Shown: positions 7,103-15,857 of the stretch, in pieces
How the letters are laid out: every line of letters starts with the position of its first letter
How positions within the stretch are numbered: the first letter of the stretch is position 1
Assembly (NCBI GenBank): GCA_963743595.1
Contig: CAVURW010000091.1
Location: forward strand, 1 to 32,856
Length of the DNA stretch: 32,856 nucleotides
Source: CAVURW01 sp963743595
GTDB taxonomy: Bacteria; Verrucomicrobiota; Verrucomicrobiia; Methylacidiphilales; UBA1321
Reading direction: 5' to 3'
The notes under the pieces: generated by a model
The model's database searches: none
What the model was told of the DNA's origin: nothing
The model's input: the letters and a program-made list of their open reading frames with translations, nothing else
Translations under genes and position numbers: made by a program

Positions 7103-9176
7103 GGCGATTATCGTTTCAGTGGGAGTCCTTTTGGCGTGGCCGGATACCGATCGTGGGGGGCCGCCTGTCGGAACGGGAGCGGCCTGGGCGGTTGCGACGG
7201 AGAGTTACCCGTTTCAAAAGCTCTGGATTCCACCGGCCCTGCACGGCACGGAGTTCAACTTAACTTTAGGCAAATCGACTGCGAGTTTTTGGCCCGGCGC
7301 GACGACCGACACGTACACGTTTAATGGCGTTAGTTTCTGGGGCCCGACGCTTATTTTCAAAAAGGGTGACCGCGTGCATTTACACGTGAAAAATGATCTG
7401 GACGAGCCGACAACGCTCCACTGGCACGGGCTTCACCTACCGGCAGAGGCTGACGGTGGTCCTCGGCAGATCATCCAGCCCGGCGGCACGTGGGATCCTT
7501 CTTTTACAGTGATGAATAACGCGGCGACCTATTGGTATCACCCGCACCCACATCAGGCGACACAGGATCAACTGACCGATGGAGCAGGCGGGCTCATCAT
7601 CATTCAAGATCCCGCCGAAGAGGCGCTGCCTCTGCCGCGCACGTACGGAGTCGATGACATCCCGCTGGTTTTCACCAGCCGTCGGTTTCTGAAGAATAAC
7701 CAGTTCAGTCACAAGGGAGATCACGATAAATATGGCGATTACCTTCTGGCAAATGGCACGCTGGACGCAAAGGTGGAGTTGCCCGCGCAATACGTGCGCT
7801 TACGTATCCTGAATGCCGAGATCGAGCGCGGGTACAACCTCGGCTTTAGCGATAACCGCACCTTTTACCTCATCGCCACGGACGGCGGTCTGGTCGATAA
7901 ACCGGTGCCGCTGACCCGCATGAATCTCATGGTGGGTGAGCGGGCCGAACTCCTGGTGAATCTGGGGAGTGACCAACCCGGATCGCATGTGGATCTGGTG
8001 GCCTACAACTCGGGACAGACCTTTGGTTTTCCTGGATGCGAGCGGCAGGCCGGTCGTCCGAATGGCAGTTATTTGAACGACATCGATTTTCGACTGCTGC
8101 GCGTTCAAATCGGTAAATCGACGCCCGGAGCGATTACTTCGCCGCCGGACCATTTGACAGAAAACCATTTTTGGACCGATGCGGATGTGACGAATCGGCG
8201 GGCCCTTCACATCACGCAAGGCACGCCCGGCGGACTGCCCTTTTGTTTTGATGACGAAGCCTACAACATGCGGTCCACAGATCATTTGCAAGTGGTAAAA
8301 CTCGGCGCAGTGGAGGCGTGGTCGATTACGAATAACCGGGTTTTTGGTCATTCGTTCCACATGCACGATGTGCAATTCAAGATCGCATCACGCAGCCTAG
8401 GACCAGTGCGACCGTATGAGCAGGGTTGGAAAGACACCGTATTTATTCAGCGCGATGAAACGGTGACGGTGATCGCCAAGTTCGAAGACTACGCCAGCGA
8501 AACGACGCCCTATATGTTCCACTGCCACATGGCGAATCACGAGGATGGCGGCTTGATGGGCGAGTTCGTAGTGGTGAAAGATCCGGCCACGTTTTCGCCG
8601 AACGCGCTGATTCTGAATGAACCGCATCCGGTGACCGAACAGATGCTGACGCAATCGCGCGCCCTGGAGCAGCACACAGCGCCAAACTTCGAAACCAATG
8701 ATATTTCGGGATCAAAACTGACGCTCGCGACGCTCACGGCTACGCGACCAACCGTGCTGCTGTTCATGCAAAAAGATTGTCCCTGCTCTGAGACGGCAGC
8801 GCCGCAGTTTGAGCGCCTGCAACAGGAACTCGGCGAGACGTGCACCGTGGTTGGCGTCATCGACGGGACGACGACGGAGGCTCAAAAATGGGCCAAGCGT
8901 GTGGGCGTTCATTTTCCATTGGTGGCCGATACCGATCTCTCGATTGTGAAGAGCTACGGCGTGCGCCATAGCCTCTGCACCGTGATGATCCAGCGTGGCG
9001 GAATCATCGCCCATGTTTACCCCGGATACAGCGCCTCCATGTTAAGCGGCCTCGCCCAGGAAATCGAGCAACCGTCCGACCGTACGGTCGCGCCCCTGTC
9101 GTTTGACGGCGCACCGACGCGATTGACCGCCGGTTGCCCTTATGGACTCGTGCTGGACGGGAATGCGGGTCAGTGA
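7074..9176 (+). CDS. Multicopper oxidase fused to a C-terminal thioredoxin/AhpC-like domain
   Basis: This 700-residue exported protein has an N-terminal hydrophobic segment (residues 4-21). Three cupredoxin domains follow with all four copper-ligand motifs: HWHG at 116-119, WYHPHPH at 154-160, HSFHMH at 426-431 and HCHMANHEDGGLM at 483-495, with M495 as the likely axial T1 ligand. This pattern fits CueO/CotA/bilirubin-oxidase-type enzymes that oxidise Cu(I), metals or phenols with reduction of O2 to water. From about residue 540 a second domain begins, similar to peroxiredoxin/thioredoxin folds. It has TVLLFMQKDCPCSETAAPQF with a CPC pair at C569 and C571, and ends near residue 670. The oxidase is usually about 500 residues, so the extra 160 are a genuine fusion. 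It is convergent with the dioxygenase-like gene at 9222. Confidence 0.9.
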   Translation: MVKRLLYLTLAIIVSVGVLLAWPDTDRGGPPVGTGAAWAVATESYPFQKLWIPPALHGTEFNLTLGKSTASFWPGATTDTYTFNGVSFWGPTLIFKKGDRVHLHVKNDLDEPTTLHWHGLHLPAEADGGPRQIIQPGGTWDPSFTVMNNAATYWYHPHPHQATQDQLTDGAGGLIIIQDPAEEALPLPRTYGVDDIPLVFTSRRFLKNNQFSHKGDHDKYGDYLLANGTLDAKVELPAQYVRLRILNAEIERGYNLGFSDNRTFYLIATDGGLVDKPVPLTRMNLMVGERAELLVNLGSDQPGSHVDLVAYNSGQTFGFPGCERQAGRPNGSYLNDIDFRLLRVQIGKSTPGAITSPPDHLTENHFWTDADVTNRRALHITQGTPGGLPFCFDDEAYNMRSTDHLQVVKLGAVEAWSITNNRVFGHSFHMHDVQFKIASRSLGPVRPYEQGWKDTVFIQRDETVTVIAKFEDYASETTPYMFHCHMANHEDGGLMGEFVVVKDPATFSPNALILNEPHPVTEQMLTQSRALEQHTAPNFETNDISGSKLTLATLTATRPTVLLFMQKDCPCSETAAPQFERLQQELGETCTVVGVIDGTTTEAQKWAKRVGVHFPLVADTDLSIVKSYGVRHSLCTVMIQRGGIIAHVYPGYSASMLSGLAQEIEQPSDRTVAPLSFDGAPTRLTAGCPYGLVLDGNAGQ

Positions 9177-9221
9177 CGTCGCATTACCAGCAATTACGCG
9201 GCGCATTGGATCAGTTACACG

Positions 9222-10082
9222 TCAGACGCGACCGGTCGGAGTGGCCGCAGGATCCACCGCCAGGGTTACTTGGGCACTGTACCCCGTACTGGGAAGGAGA
9301 CGCACCGTCGCCAGCGATTGATCACCGTGCTGCCCTCGGTAAACGTGATCCGTCGTCTTTGTGGTTCGGGGCGTGGCGGAAGTCGAATACGGAATCGTCC
9401 GACTCACCGCAACGTTTACCGTGTCTGGGAAAAAGATCTGGCCGGTGTGACAGACATGCCCACCAGAATAGGTGCTCTCCTGCGCCGCACCGGCTAGGTG
9501 GACTTTCAGATGAATGTGGATTTCCCTGCCCGCATACCAGCCTGGGTAAATGGTGGTAAAATTCGCAATGCCCTTGGCATCGGTGATCTGCACGCCCCTC
9601 AAAAACCGCGATGTATCCGTTGGTCCCATATGAGGCGGGCCACCGGGACCACCGTGGCCACCGTCGGCATGTCCCCCGAAGCCATCGGGAGGAGGCCCCA
9701 TTGGATGATCGTGGTGATCGTCGTCCGGAAATCCGTCAGGTCCGCCATCAGTTCCTCCAGGAGGCGGACCCATGTGCGCCAGTTTCGCAAAACCAGAATA
9801 GACTCCTCCGGCGTCACAGTGCCAGATATCTACGGCGGCTCCGGTAACCGGTTTACCGCTAGTCACCTCCACCAGCGCGATTGAGAGTTCGAGTGGCAAG
9901 CCGGGTTTGCTTTCGCGGATGTCTTTGCGGATGTGTTCGTCCGGAATATAGAACGGCCCCTCTTCCTGTTCAGGGGTCAGTACGGAAGGGGCAGTTGAGC
10001 TTCCGAAAATGGGAACGCGCGAACCAAAATAGGTCGCGACTGCGCCCGTAAGTACATATAGGGATTGTCGACGAGTGAGCAT
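9222..10082 (-). CDS. Exported intradiol ring-cleavage dioxygenase-like protein
   Basis: Family signatures are TPEQEEGPFYIPDE (36-49), VDIWHCDAGGVYSGF (84-98) and PGWYAGREIHIHLKV (180-194). They include candidate iron ligands Y95, Y183 and H188/H190, as in catechol and protocatechuate dioxygenases. The N-terminus has a twin-arginine start (TRRQSLYVLTGAV), so Tat or Sec export is likely. This matches the secreted subgroup of intradiol-like proteins whose substrates are mostly unknown. Residues about 103-156 form an unusual insertion rich in G, P, D and H, between the first tyrosine and the FLRGVQITDAKG strand. It converges with the multicopper oxidase gene. Both could act on phenolic compounds outside the cytoplasm, which is an inference. 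The 195 bp between this gene and glmM holds no convincing gene. Confidence 0.85.
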   Translation of the reverse strand: MLTRRQSLYVLTGAVATYFGSRVPIFGSSTAPSVLTPEQEEGPFYIPDEHIRKDIRESKPGLPLELSIALVEVTSGKPVTGAAVDIWHCDAGGVYSGFAKLAHMGPPPGGTDGGPDGFPDDDHHDHPMGPPPDGFGGHADGGHGGPGGPPHMGPTDTSRFLRGVQITDAKGIANFTTIYPGWYAGREIHIHLKVHLAGAAQESTYSGGHVCHTGQIFFPDTVNVAVSRTIPYSTSATPRTTKTTDHVYRGQHGDQSLATVRLLPSTGYSAQVTLAVDPAATPTGRV

Positions 10083-10277
10083 AACTGCAGAGACACTTCG
10101 GGAAAGGAATCGGTAACCAGACTTTTCAAAAATGATTTTGCTCCTTGGCGTCTTTTCATATTGTCCACATCAAAACTGTTTAACACCAAATCATTCCTGA
10201 ATAGCCTGAACATTGCAGCCCGCTCCTTAGACCGCTTCGAGTTCAGAAGCGAGAATCTGCTCGAAAGCAAACCCTCG

Positions 10278-11669
10278 CTACAGCCCAAAATGGGCTCGAA
10301 TCGGCGCGGCCACCCGTTCCAGCACCGGGTCTAACCCCGATTCGTCCGGCGTCTCAGCCAAGATACGTATCTTCGATTCAGTGCCGGAATAGCGAAGCAA
10401 GAGTCGCCCTTTTCCGGCGAGTTCCCGCTCCACTTCGGACACCACTTCGCTCAAACCGGGGATCTCTTCGAGTGGAGTCCGCGCCGGAACCTTGAGATTT
10501 AAGAGACGTTGCGGGTACTTATGCATCACCTGACGCAGCTCGCTTGCGGGCTTTCCGGTCGCACGCATAATTCGCAGCAGTTCCAAAGCCGCGATCAATC
10601 CATCGCCTGTGGTGTTTTCCTCCCACAGAATCAGATGGCCCGATTGCTCTCCGCCCAGGTTCAGGCCCAGGGCCAGCATCTGCTCCAGGACGTAGCGATC
10701 TCCCACTGCCGAGCGAACCACCGAACCGCCCGCTTTGGCGATACACTCTTCCAGGCCGAAATTGCTCATCACCGTGGCCACCAGCGTCTTCTCCTTGAGC
10801 CGTCCCTCCGCAAGCCACTGGGTGCCAAAAATCGCCAGCAAATCATCACCATCGACGAGTTCACCCGTCTCATCGGCACAAATCAGGCGATCGGCGTCGC
10901 CATCATGCGCGATGCCCAGGTGCCCGCCCTGTTTCCTTAAGCAGCGCTGCATCAGCTCCGGATGCGTACTGCCGCAATCGTCGTTGATATTCACGCCGTC
11001 CGGCTCACCCTCGTTCACGACAATCACGTCCGCACCGAGCTCTCGCAAAATCGCGGGAGTCGTCACATGCGCCGCTCCAAAGGCGGTATCGACCACCACA
11101 CGGACGCCGGTTAAATCAAGCCCGTGACGCTTGTACCGCTGCACCATCAAATGAATGTAATCTCCGGCGCCGTCCTTTTGATAAAAAACGCGACCAATCC
11201 CGTCGCCCTCCGGCATTTCCTGAATACGATCGGGGTTCCAGATCAGCCCGGCGATCTCGTCCTCCACGGCGTCGTCGCACTTGAGACCGGTGGCTTGAAA
11301 AATCTTGAGACCGTTATCTTCGAACGCGTTATGCGAGGCGCTGATGACAATTGCGGGGCTCTTTTGGATATGCGCCATGTAGGCGATCGCCGGGGTCGGC
11401 AAAACACCCACCAACTGAACGTCCACGCCCACGGAAGCGATGCCCGCCGCTACCGCCGACTCCAGCATCGAGCCCGAAATGCGCGTGTCTTTCCCGATGA
11501 CAATCATCCCTCGCTCCCGTCCACTCTGCGCTTTTGCCGCCGCAGCTCTGCGCACGAAAAAGTGGTAGGCGACGGCCCGCCCAAATGCGAGCGCCAGATC
11601 GACCGTCAGCGGGTGAGTATTTGCACGGCCACGAATGCCGTCTGTTCCGAACAAGCGTACTGAAACCAT
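10278..11669 (-). CDS. glmM: Phosphoglucosamine mutase
   Basis: The enzyme converts glucosamine-6-phosphate to glucosamine-1-phosphate for UDP-GlcNAc and so for peptidoglycan and LPS. At 463 residues it has the family length (about 445-465). It begins LFGTDGIRGRAN. The phosphoserine loop is ISASHNAFEDNG with S112, the metal loop is DGDADR (256-261), the sugar-binding loop is GGEQSGH (339-345) and the phosphate-binding loop is RYSGTES (426-432). The usual Pro after ASHN is replaced by Ala (ASHNAF), a mild variation. It follows the tiny CdaR-like gene by 15 bp on the same strand, which echoes the cdaA-cdaR-glmM order of many bacteria. Confidence 0.97.
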   Translation of the reverse strand: MVSVRLFGTDGIRGRANTHPLTVDLALAFGRAVAYHFFVRRAAAAKAQSGRERGMIVIGKDTRISGSMLESAVAAGIASVGVDVQLVGVLPTPAIAYMAHIQKSPAIVISASHNAFEDNGLKIFQATGLKCDDAVEDEIAGLIWNPDRIQEMPEGDGIGRVFYQKDGAGDYIHLMVQRYKRHGLDLTGVRVVVDTAFGAAHVTTPAILRELGADVIVVNEGEPDGVNINDDCGSTHPELMQRCLRKQGGHLGIAHDGDADRLICADETGELVDGDDLLAIFGTQWLAEGRLKEKTLVATVMSNFGLEECIAKAGGSVVRSAVGDRYVLEQMLALGLNLGGEQSGHLILWEENTTGDGLIAALELLRIMRATGKPASELRQVMHKYPQRLLNLKVPARTPLEEIPGLSEVVSEVERELAGKGRLLLRYSGTESKIRILAETPDESGLDPVLERVAAPIRAHFGL

Positions 11670-11684
11670 GCCGGTAGCGTAGAG

Positions 11685-11825
11685 CTATGGCGTCAAGGTG
11701 CCAGTCAGAAGTTGATCCATAAAGGCAGGATTAATTTGGATCTCCAGAATCACCCAGATGATGGTGCCAATCGCCAGCGACACGAGCTTGGCCTGCCAAT
11801 GGTTCACAAAGATATTTTGGATCAT
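11685..11825 (-). CDS. Tiny CdaR/YbbR-like single-pass membrane protein (46 aa)
   Basis: Starting at the ATG at 11825, the product is a 46-residue peptide with one membrane segment. Its pattern (NHWQAKLVSLAIGTIIWVIL) resembles the N-terminal anchor of CdaR/YbbR proteins, which begin with W-x-LKxxSLxxAxxLW-like sequences. A GGAG lies about 7 bases upstream of this ATG (GCGGAGACTTCC), favouring it over the longer frame that begins at 11900. The YbbR repeats themselves are absent, so this is either a remnant or a minimal form. It lies 15 bp upstream of glmM on the same strand, where cdaR is normally found in cdaA-cdaR-glmM operons. That context supports the assignment. Function is unknown. Confidence 0.6.
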   Translation of the reverse strand: MIQNIFVNHWQAKLVSLAIGTIIWVILEIQINPAFMDQLLTGTLTP

Positions 11826-11944
11826 GGAAGTCTCCGCAGCCTCGAAATTAGCAGGCTGCAGCCAGGAATTGCAATTTGAAGTAAAAAAATCATTTTCCAT
11901 AAAGCGCTCGCTGCCTTAAGCTTACGCCTTCCACTCATCCTCCG

Positions 11945-13039
11945 ATGCAAGTCCCACAATACAAAGCTTGGCCTGGAGTTTTACGGCATTACCAACGCTT
12001 CATGAGTTGGCTGCCGGAAGACGCTCCTGTCGTGACCCTGCACGAAGGTCAGACCCCTCTCATTCCCGCCCCGAACTTGGCCAAGGCAATCGCCGGTAAA
12101 GTTCCCGTCGATATCTACCTGAAGTATGAAGCGGTGAACCCGACCGCCTCGTTTAAGGATCGCGGGATGACCGCCGCCATGACCCAGGCTGCGATCAACA
12201 AGGCCCAGCTTGTCATTTGTGCCAGCACCGGAAACACCTCCGCCTCTGCCGCCGCTTACGCTGCGCGAGCCAATATCCGTTGCGCGGTTTTGTTGCCGCA
12301 CGGAAAAATTGCGCAAGGAAAACTAGCCCAAGCACGCATGTACGGAGCGCAGATTGTCGCGATTCAAGGAAACTTTGACGACGCTCTGCGCTTGGTTCGC
12401 GAGCTCGGTCGCCAGCCGAAAGTGGAAGTGGTGAATTCGATCAATCCCGTGCGTATTGAAGGGCAAAAAACCGGATCATTCGAGATTTGCGATGCACTCG
12501 GGCGCGCGCCGGACTACCATTTTCTTCCGGTCGGAAATGCCGGGAACATCACCGCCTACTGGAAAGGCTTTAAGGAATATCACCAGGCGAATTTAATTAA
12601 CTCGCTACCGAAAATGATGGGGTGGCAAGCGGCCGGTGCCGCTCCGATTGTGGAGGATCGCATCGTGCTCGACCCGCAGACCGTGGCGACGGCCATCCGC
12701 ATCGGCAATCCCGCTAGCTGGTCAGGTGCGAAAAATGCCGCGAGCGAATCGGGCGGATCGGTTCAGGCCGTGACGGACGAGGAGATTCTGGCGGCCTACC
12801 TCTTAGTGGCCAGGACAGAGGGCATTTTCGTCGAACCCGCCTGCGCAGCGCCGATCGCCGGCCTACAAAAAATGTTCCAAGCGGGTCTTATCCCACCCAA
12901 TAGCCTCATCACCGTCACTCTCACCGGTCACGGTCTGAAGGACCCGGATATCGCCATGCGCGAAACGGGTGCCGATGCCATCGTGGTGCCGCCACGGTTG
13001 GAGGCCGTCTTGGAAGTGCTGGATATGCGGGAAGACTGA
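11945..13039 (+). CDS. thrC: Threonine synthase
   Basis: This PLP-dependent enzyme makes threonine from O-phosphohomoserine. It has 364 residues, the length of the short ThrC class (about 350-360). The PLP lysine is K71 in NPTASFKDRGM. The substrate loop CASTGNTSASAAAYAAR and the cofactor-phosphate loop PVGNAGNITAYWKG are intact, and the N-terminal HEGQTPLIPAPNL is typical. The start at ATG 11945 gives a normal N-terminus. It is divergent from the glmM pair and convergent with mrdA, whose stop lies 13 bp beyond its own end, leaving no room for a separate terminator. Confidence 0.96.
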   Translation: MQVPQYKAWPGVLRHYQRFMSWLPEDAPVVTLHEGQTPLIPAPNLAKAIAGKVPVDIYLKYEAVNPTASFKDRGMTAAMTQAAINKAQLVICASTGNTSASAAAYAARANIRCAVLLPHGKIAQGKLAQARMYGAQIVAIQGNFDDALRLVRELGRQPKVEVVNSINPVRIEGQKTGSFEICDALGRAPDYHFLPVGNAGNITAYWKGFKEYHQANLINSLPKMMGWQAAGAAPIVEDRIVLDPQTVATAIRIGNPASWSGAKNAASESGGSVQAVTDEEILAAYLLVARTEGIFVEPACAAPIAGLQKMFQAGLIPPNSLITVTLTGHGLKDPDIAMRETGADAIVVPPRLEAVLEVLDMRED

Positions 13040-13052
13040 GCTTAGGTCTAGC

Positions 13053-15281
13053 CTATCGGTTATGCTTTGAATTGGAGCCAGTTGTAGTCGCTGGATGAGC
13101 AGTTGAGGCTGAAGCCGGTTTGGGATTCGCGGGGGGTGCATCGCCGATAGGGTTGGCCTCGTTTGGATTGGTTTCACCCATCGGAGAAGGCTTATCGTCG
13201 TCGCCAGCAGCGGAGGGCGCGACAGGAATATTGGACGTGTCTAATGGAGCAGGGTGACTGGGAGCAGCCGCCGCCGATGTGGACGATTCGATCACCGAAA
13301 CGCCGTTAAAGTTACCCACAGCGGGCTCCAGATAAGTGAGTTGCACGGGGTTTCCGTTTTCCCAGTTGATAAGTCCTTGGAAGATATCTTTTGCGATTGG
13401 CGCAGCGGAAGTACCGCCCCACGTAACGCCCTCTACCATAACGCAAACGACGTAACGCGGACTCTGAAAAGGCCCATAGCAATAGAACCACCCTTTTAAA
13501 TCGCGCCGCACTTCACCATTGATCCTGATTTTCGCCTGGGCCGTTCCGGTTTTGCCCGCGATCTGGAAACCGGGAATGTGCGCAAGAGTTCCGGTGCCAT
13601 CTTCTACCACGGCGAGCATCCCGTCTTGAACCGCCTTTAGGTCAGATGGCTTTACGTCCAGGTGGTTATAGACTGTGGCGGGAGGGATGATTCGATTGTC
13701 GGGAAGAAAGTTGCCGGTCGTTTCATCGACGATGCGGTTGTAGAGCCGGGGTTGATACACCGTTCCGCCGTTGGCCACAGAACAGAGAAAAGTTGCCATT
13801 TGCAGGGGTGTTGCCAAGACATAGCCCTGACCGATAGAGGTATTCGCCGTCTGCGCATCACTCCAGTGCTCCTCGAATCGATGCTCCGGATGTCGCTTTT
13901 TCAAATCGATCTGCTGTTGTTTCATCCACGCCGGCCCCGGAAGAATACCCGCGTCTTCGTCTTGATCGCCCAATAAATTCCAACGATGTCCCAGACCCAC
14001 CCGCTGACCCATGTCATCAATCGCATCGATGCCCGCCTTGATTCCGTATTGATAGAAAAAGACGTCGCTGGAGACCTGAATGGCGTGGGTGAGCGCCATG
14101 TAGCCGGCCTCTTTCGAATCCGAATTATGAAAGAGGTGATCTCCAATCTGGATCGCTCCGGGGCAATCAATCTGGGTGTCCGGCGTCACGCGGCCCGACT
14201 TTAATCCCGCTAGCGCCACCATGATCTTGTAGGTGGAACCGGGAGCGAGTCCGTGGAGCGCACGGTTAAACATCGGTGCGGTCGGGTCCTCGTTTAGTCC
14301 TTTCCATTGCGAGGGACTGATGCTGGGAATGAACTTGTTCGGGTCGTAACTGGGAATGGAGGCGAGCGCGAGAACGTCGCCATTGCGCGGGTCCATCACG
14401 ACAGCGGCCGCGCGACCGACGCCCGATTTCCGGAGAGCCATCTCCACGATGTACTGAATTTGAGCATCGATCGTTAAGTAGAGCGAGGAACCAACCTGCG
14501 GTGGGTGCGGCTTGCCCACTTCCGAGATCAGATAACCGAGTGGCGAGACGCGATTTAGAAGCCATCCGGATTGCCCCTGAAGTTGGTCGTCCCAAAACAG
14601 CTCCAGACCATGTCTCCCGATCATGTCATAGGGCACGCCCTCTTCATCCGCCTGGTCAGAATCATTCACCGGTCGCCCGATGTAGCCCATGATGTGCGCT
14701 GCAAGTGCGCCGTATGTGTAGGTGCGCACCGGCGCAGGCGAGAGATTCACTCCAATGATCCCGAGATTGCGCTCTTTAAATTGGGCGACTAGGTTCGGCG
14801 GAAGATCGGTTAAGAAATGGTAGGGCAGATCGCCTTCGGAACGGAAATGCTCCACAATCTCCTTATCATTGATGGCAGCTTCAATTCCTAGTGAGTCGAG
14901 CAGCGGCTGGAGACTTTCCTTTACGATCTCCACGATATCGATCTCCGGCGGACGCACTTTACCATCTTTGCCGGGAGGGAAAGTGATCATCGGTCGACGA
15001 TGATGCCGGGCAAAATCGCGTTGAAGGTCGTCCAAATTCAGGTCGAGATTGAACGTGAGCCGGTTCTCGGCCAGCGGGATGCCCTTGCGATCAAAAATCT
15101 CCCCGCGCATCGGTGCGAGCCGAACCTTCGCCATGCTCTCTTCCTCGCCGCGCTTCGAGAGCTCCTCGGAGTCCGTAATCTGAAGGATCCAGAGTCGATT
15201 CAAGAGGACGCACGAGCAGCAAATGACGAAAACCGAGACGATCAGCAACCGGAACGAGTAAATTTGAGGTTTCTGAGGCAT
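13053..15281 (-). CDS. mrdA: Penicillin-binding protein 2 (elongasome transpeptidase)
   Basis: PBP2 cross-links lateral-wall peptidoglycan with MreBCD and RodA. I start it at the ATG at 15281 (MPQKPQIYSFRLL), giving 742 residues; a TTG at 15311 would add ten. There is a membrane anchor at residues 8-30, then the pedestal domain with RGEIFDRKGIPLAENR and GYIGR. The transpeptidase motifs follow: STYK at 349-352, SSD in QVSSDVFFYQYG, and KTGT in IAGKTGTAQ. The last 80 or so residues are a Pro/Ala/Ser-rich tail, probably disordered, that most PBP2s lack. mreD lies 37 bp upstream on the same strand, the classical order. No rodA follows in this window; the next gene is convergent thrC. Confidence 0.93.
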   Translation of the reverse strand: MPQKPQIYSFRLLIVSVFVICCSCVLLNRLWILQITDSEELSKRGEEESMAKVRLAPMRGEIFDRKGIPLAENRLTFNLDLNLDDLQRDFARHHRRPMITFPPGKDGKVRPPEIDIVEIVKESLQPLLDSLGIEAAINDKEIVEHFRSEGDLPYHFLTDLPPNLVAQFKERNLGIIGVNLSPAPVRTYTYGALAAHIMGYIGRPVNDSDQADEEGVPYDMIGRHGLELFWDDQLQGQSGWLLNRVSPLGYLISEVGKPHPPQVGSSLYLTIDAQIQYIVEMALRKSGVGRAAAVVMDPRNGDVLALASIPSYDPNKFIPSISPSQWKGLNEDPTAPMFNRALHGLAPGSTYKIMVALAGLKSGRVTPDTQIDCPGAIQIGDHLFHNSDSKEAGYMALTHAIQVSSDVFFYQYGIKAGIDAIDDMGQRVGLGHRWNLLGDQDEDAGILPGPAWMKQQQIDLKKRHPEHRFEEHWSDAQTANTSIGQGYVLATPLQMATFLCSVANGGTVYQPRLYNRIVDETTGNFLPDNRIIPPATVYNHLDVKPSDLKAVQDGMLAVVEDGTGTLAHIPGFQIAGKTGTAQAKIRINGEVRRDLKGWFYCYGPFQSPRYVVCVMVEGVTWGGTSAAPIAKDIFQGLINWENGNPVQLTYLEPAVGNFNGVSVIESSTSAAAAPSHPAPLDTSNIPVAPSAAGDDDKPSPMGETNPNEANPIGDAPPANPKPASASTAHPATTTGSNSKHNR

Positions 15282-15318
15282 GGCTTCAATATATCGCAAT
15301 AGATTCCACAAAAATTAC

Positions 15319-15846
15319 TTACTTTCCTATGTAGATGAATCCGGACGGGGAACGTTGATGTCGGGGCATTCCAATCTTCGCGCCGATCAACTGAAAAAGA
15401 GGGGCGGCAATGAGGATCACCGAGGCATTGAACGCCGATGCCAGGAGAATGCGATTCCACAGGTGCAAGCTCGCCACGGTGGTGAGATGGAGAATTGCGT
15501 CCGTGCTATCCACGGCGAGCAGGAGGAACGTGAGGGACGCGGTTGCCAGGCAACGCACCGGGATGGAGAGCTTACCCTGACACGCCATTAGCAAGGAGGC
15601 GACCGCGTAAACCACGATGTGAATCCCGAAAACGCCATGGCTGGAGATGTCGATGAGGAACCCGCAGAAAAGACCGATGATCAGCGCTCGCTCGTCCTGG
15701 AAACTCGACCCGCTGGAGGTTAACACACACACCAACCAACCTGCCGCAATGCCAGTAGAGCTAACAATGTGAATCACTACCGGCAACGTGAGTTGCAGAA
15801 ACCAAACCAACACCACAACGACGATGTACCAGAGAAACAACAGCAT
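15319..15846 (-). CDS. mreD: Rod-shape-determining protein MreD-like
   Basis: This 175-residue hydrophobic protein has about five predicted membrane segments. The central GLFCGFLIDISSHGVFGIHI matches the MreD hallmark (G-x-xxDxxxxxxxG). MreD is the poorly conserved inner-membrane partner of MreC and PBP2 in the elongasome. The position directly before the PBP2 gene supports the call more than sequence alone. mreB and mreC are not upstream: a TPR gene precedes it by 11 bp, so the usual mreBCD cluster has been split. The N-terminus (MLLFLWYIVVVVLVW) is itself the first membrane segment. Confidence 0.85.
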   Translation of the reverse strand: MLLFLWYIVVVVLVWFLQLTLPVVIHIVSSTGIAAGWLVCVLTSSGSSFQDERALIIGLFCGFLIDISSHGVFGIHIVVYAVASLLMACQGKLSIPVRCLATASLTFLLLAVDSTDAILHLTTVASLHLWNRILLASAFNASVILIAAPLFQLIGAKIGMPRHQRSPSGFIYIGK

Positions 15847-15857
15847 GGATCGGGGGG

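Noticed and set aside
9977..10288. A 103-aa minus-strand frame between glmM and the dioxygenase gene
   Set aside because: It overlaps the signal region of the dioxygenase in another frame and its sequence has no protein-like pattern.
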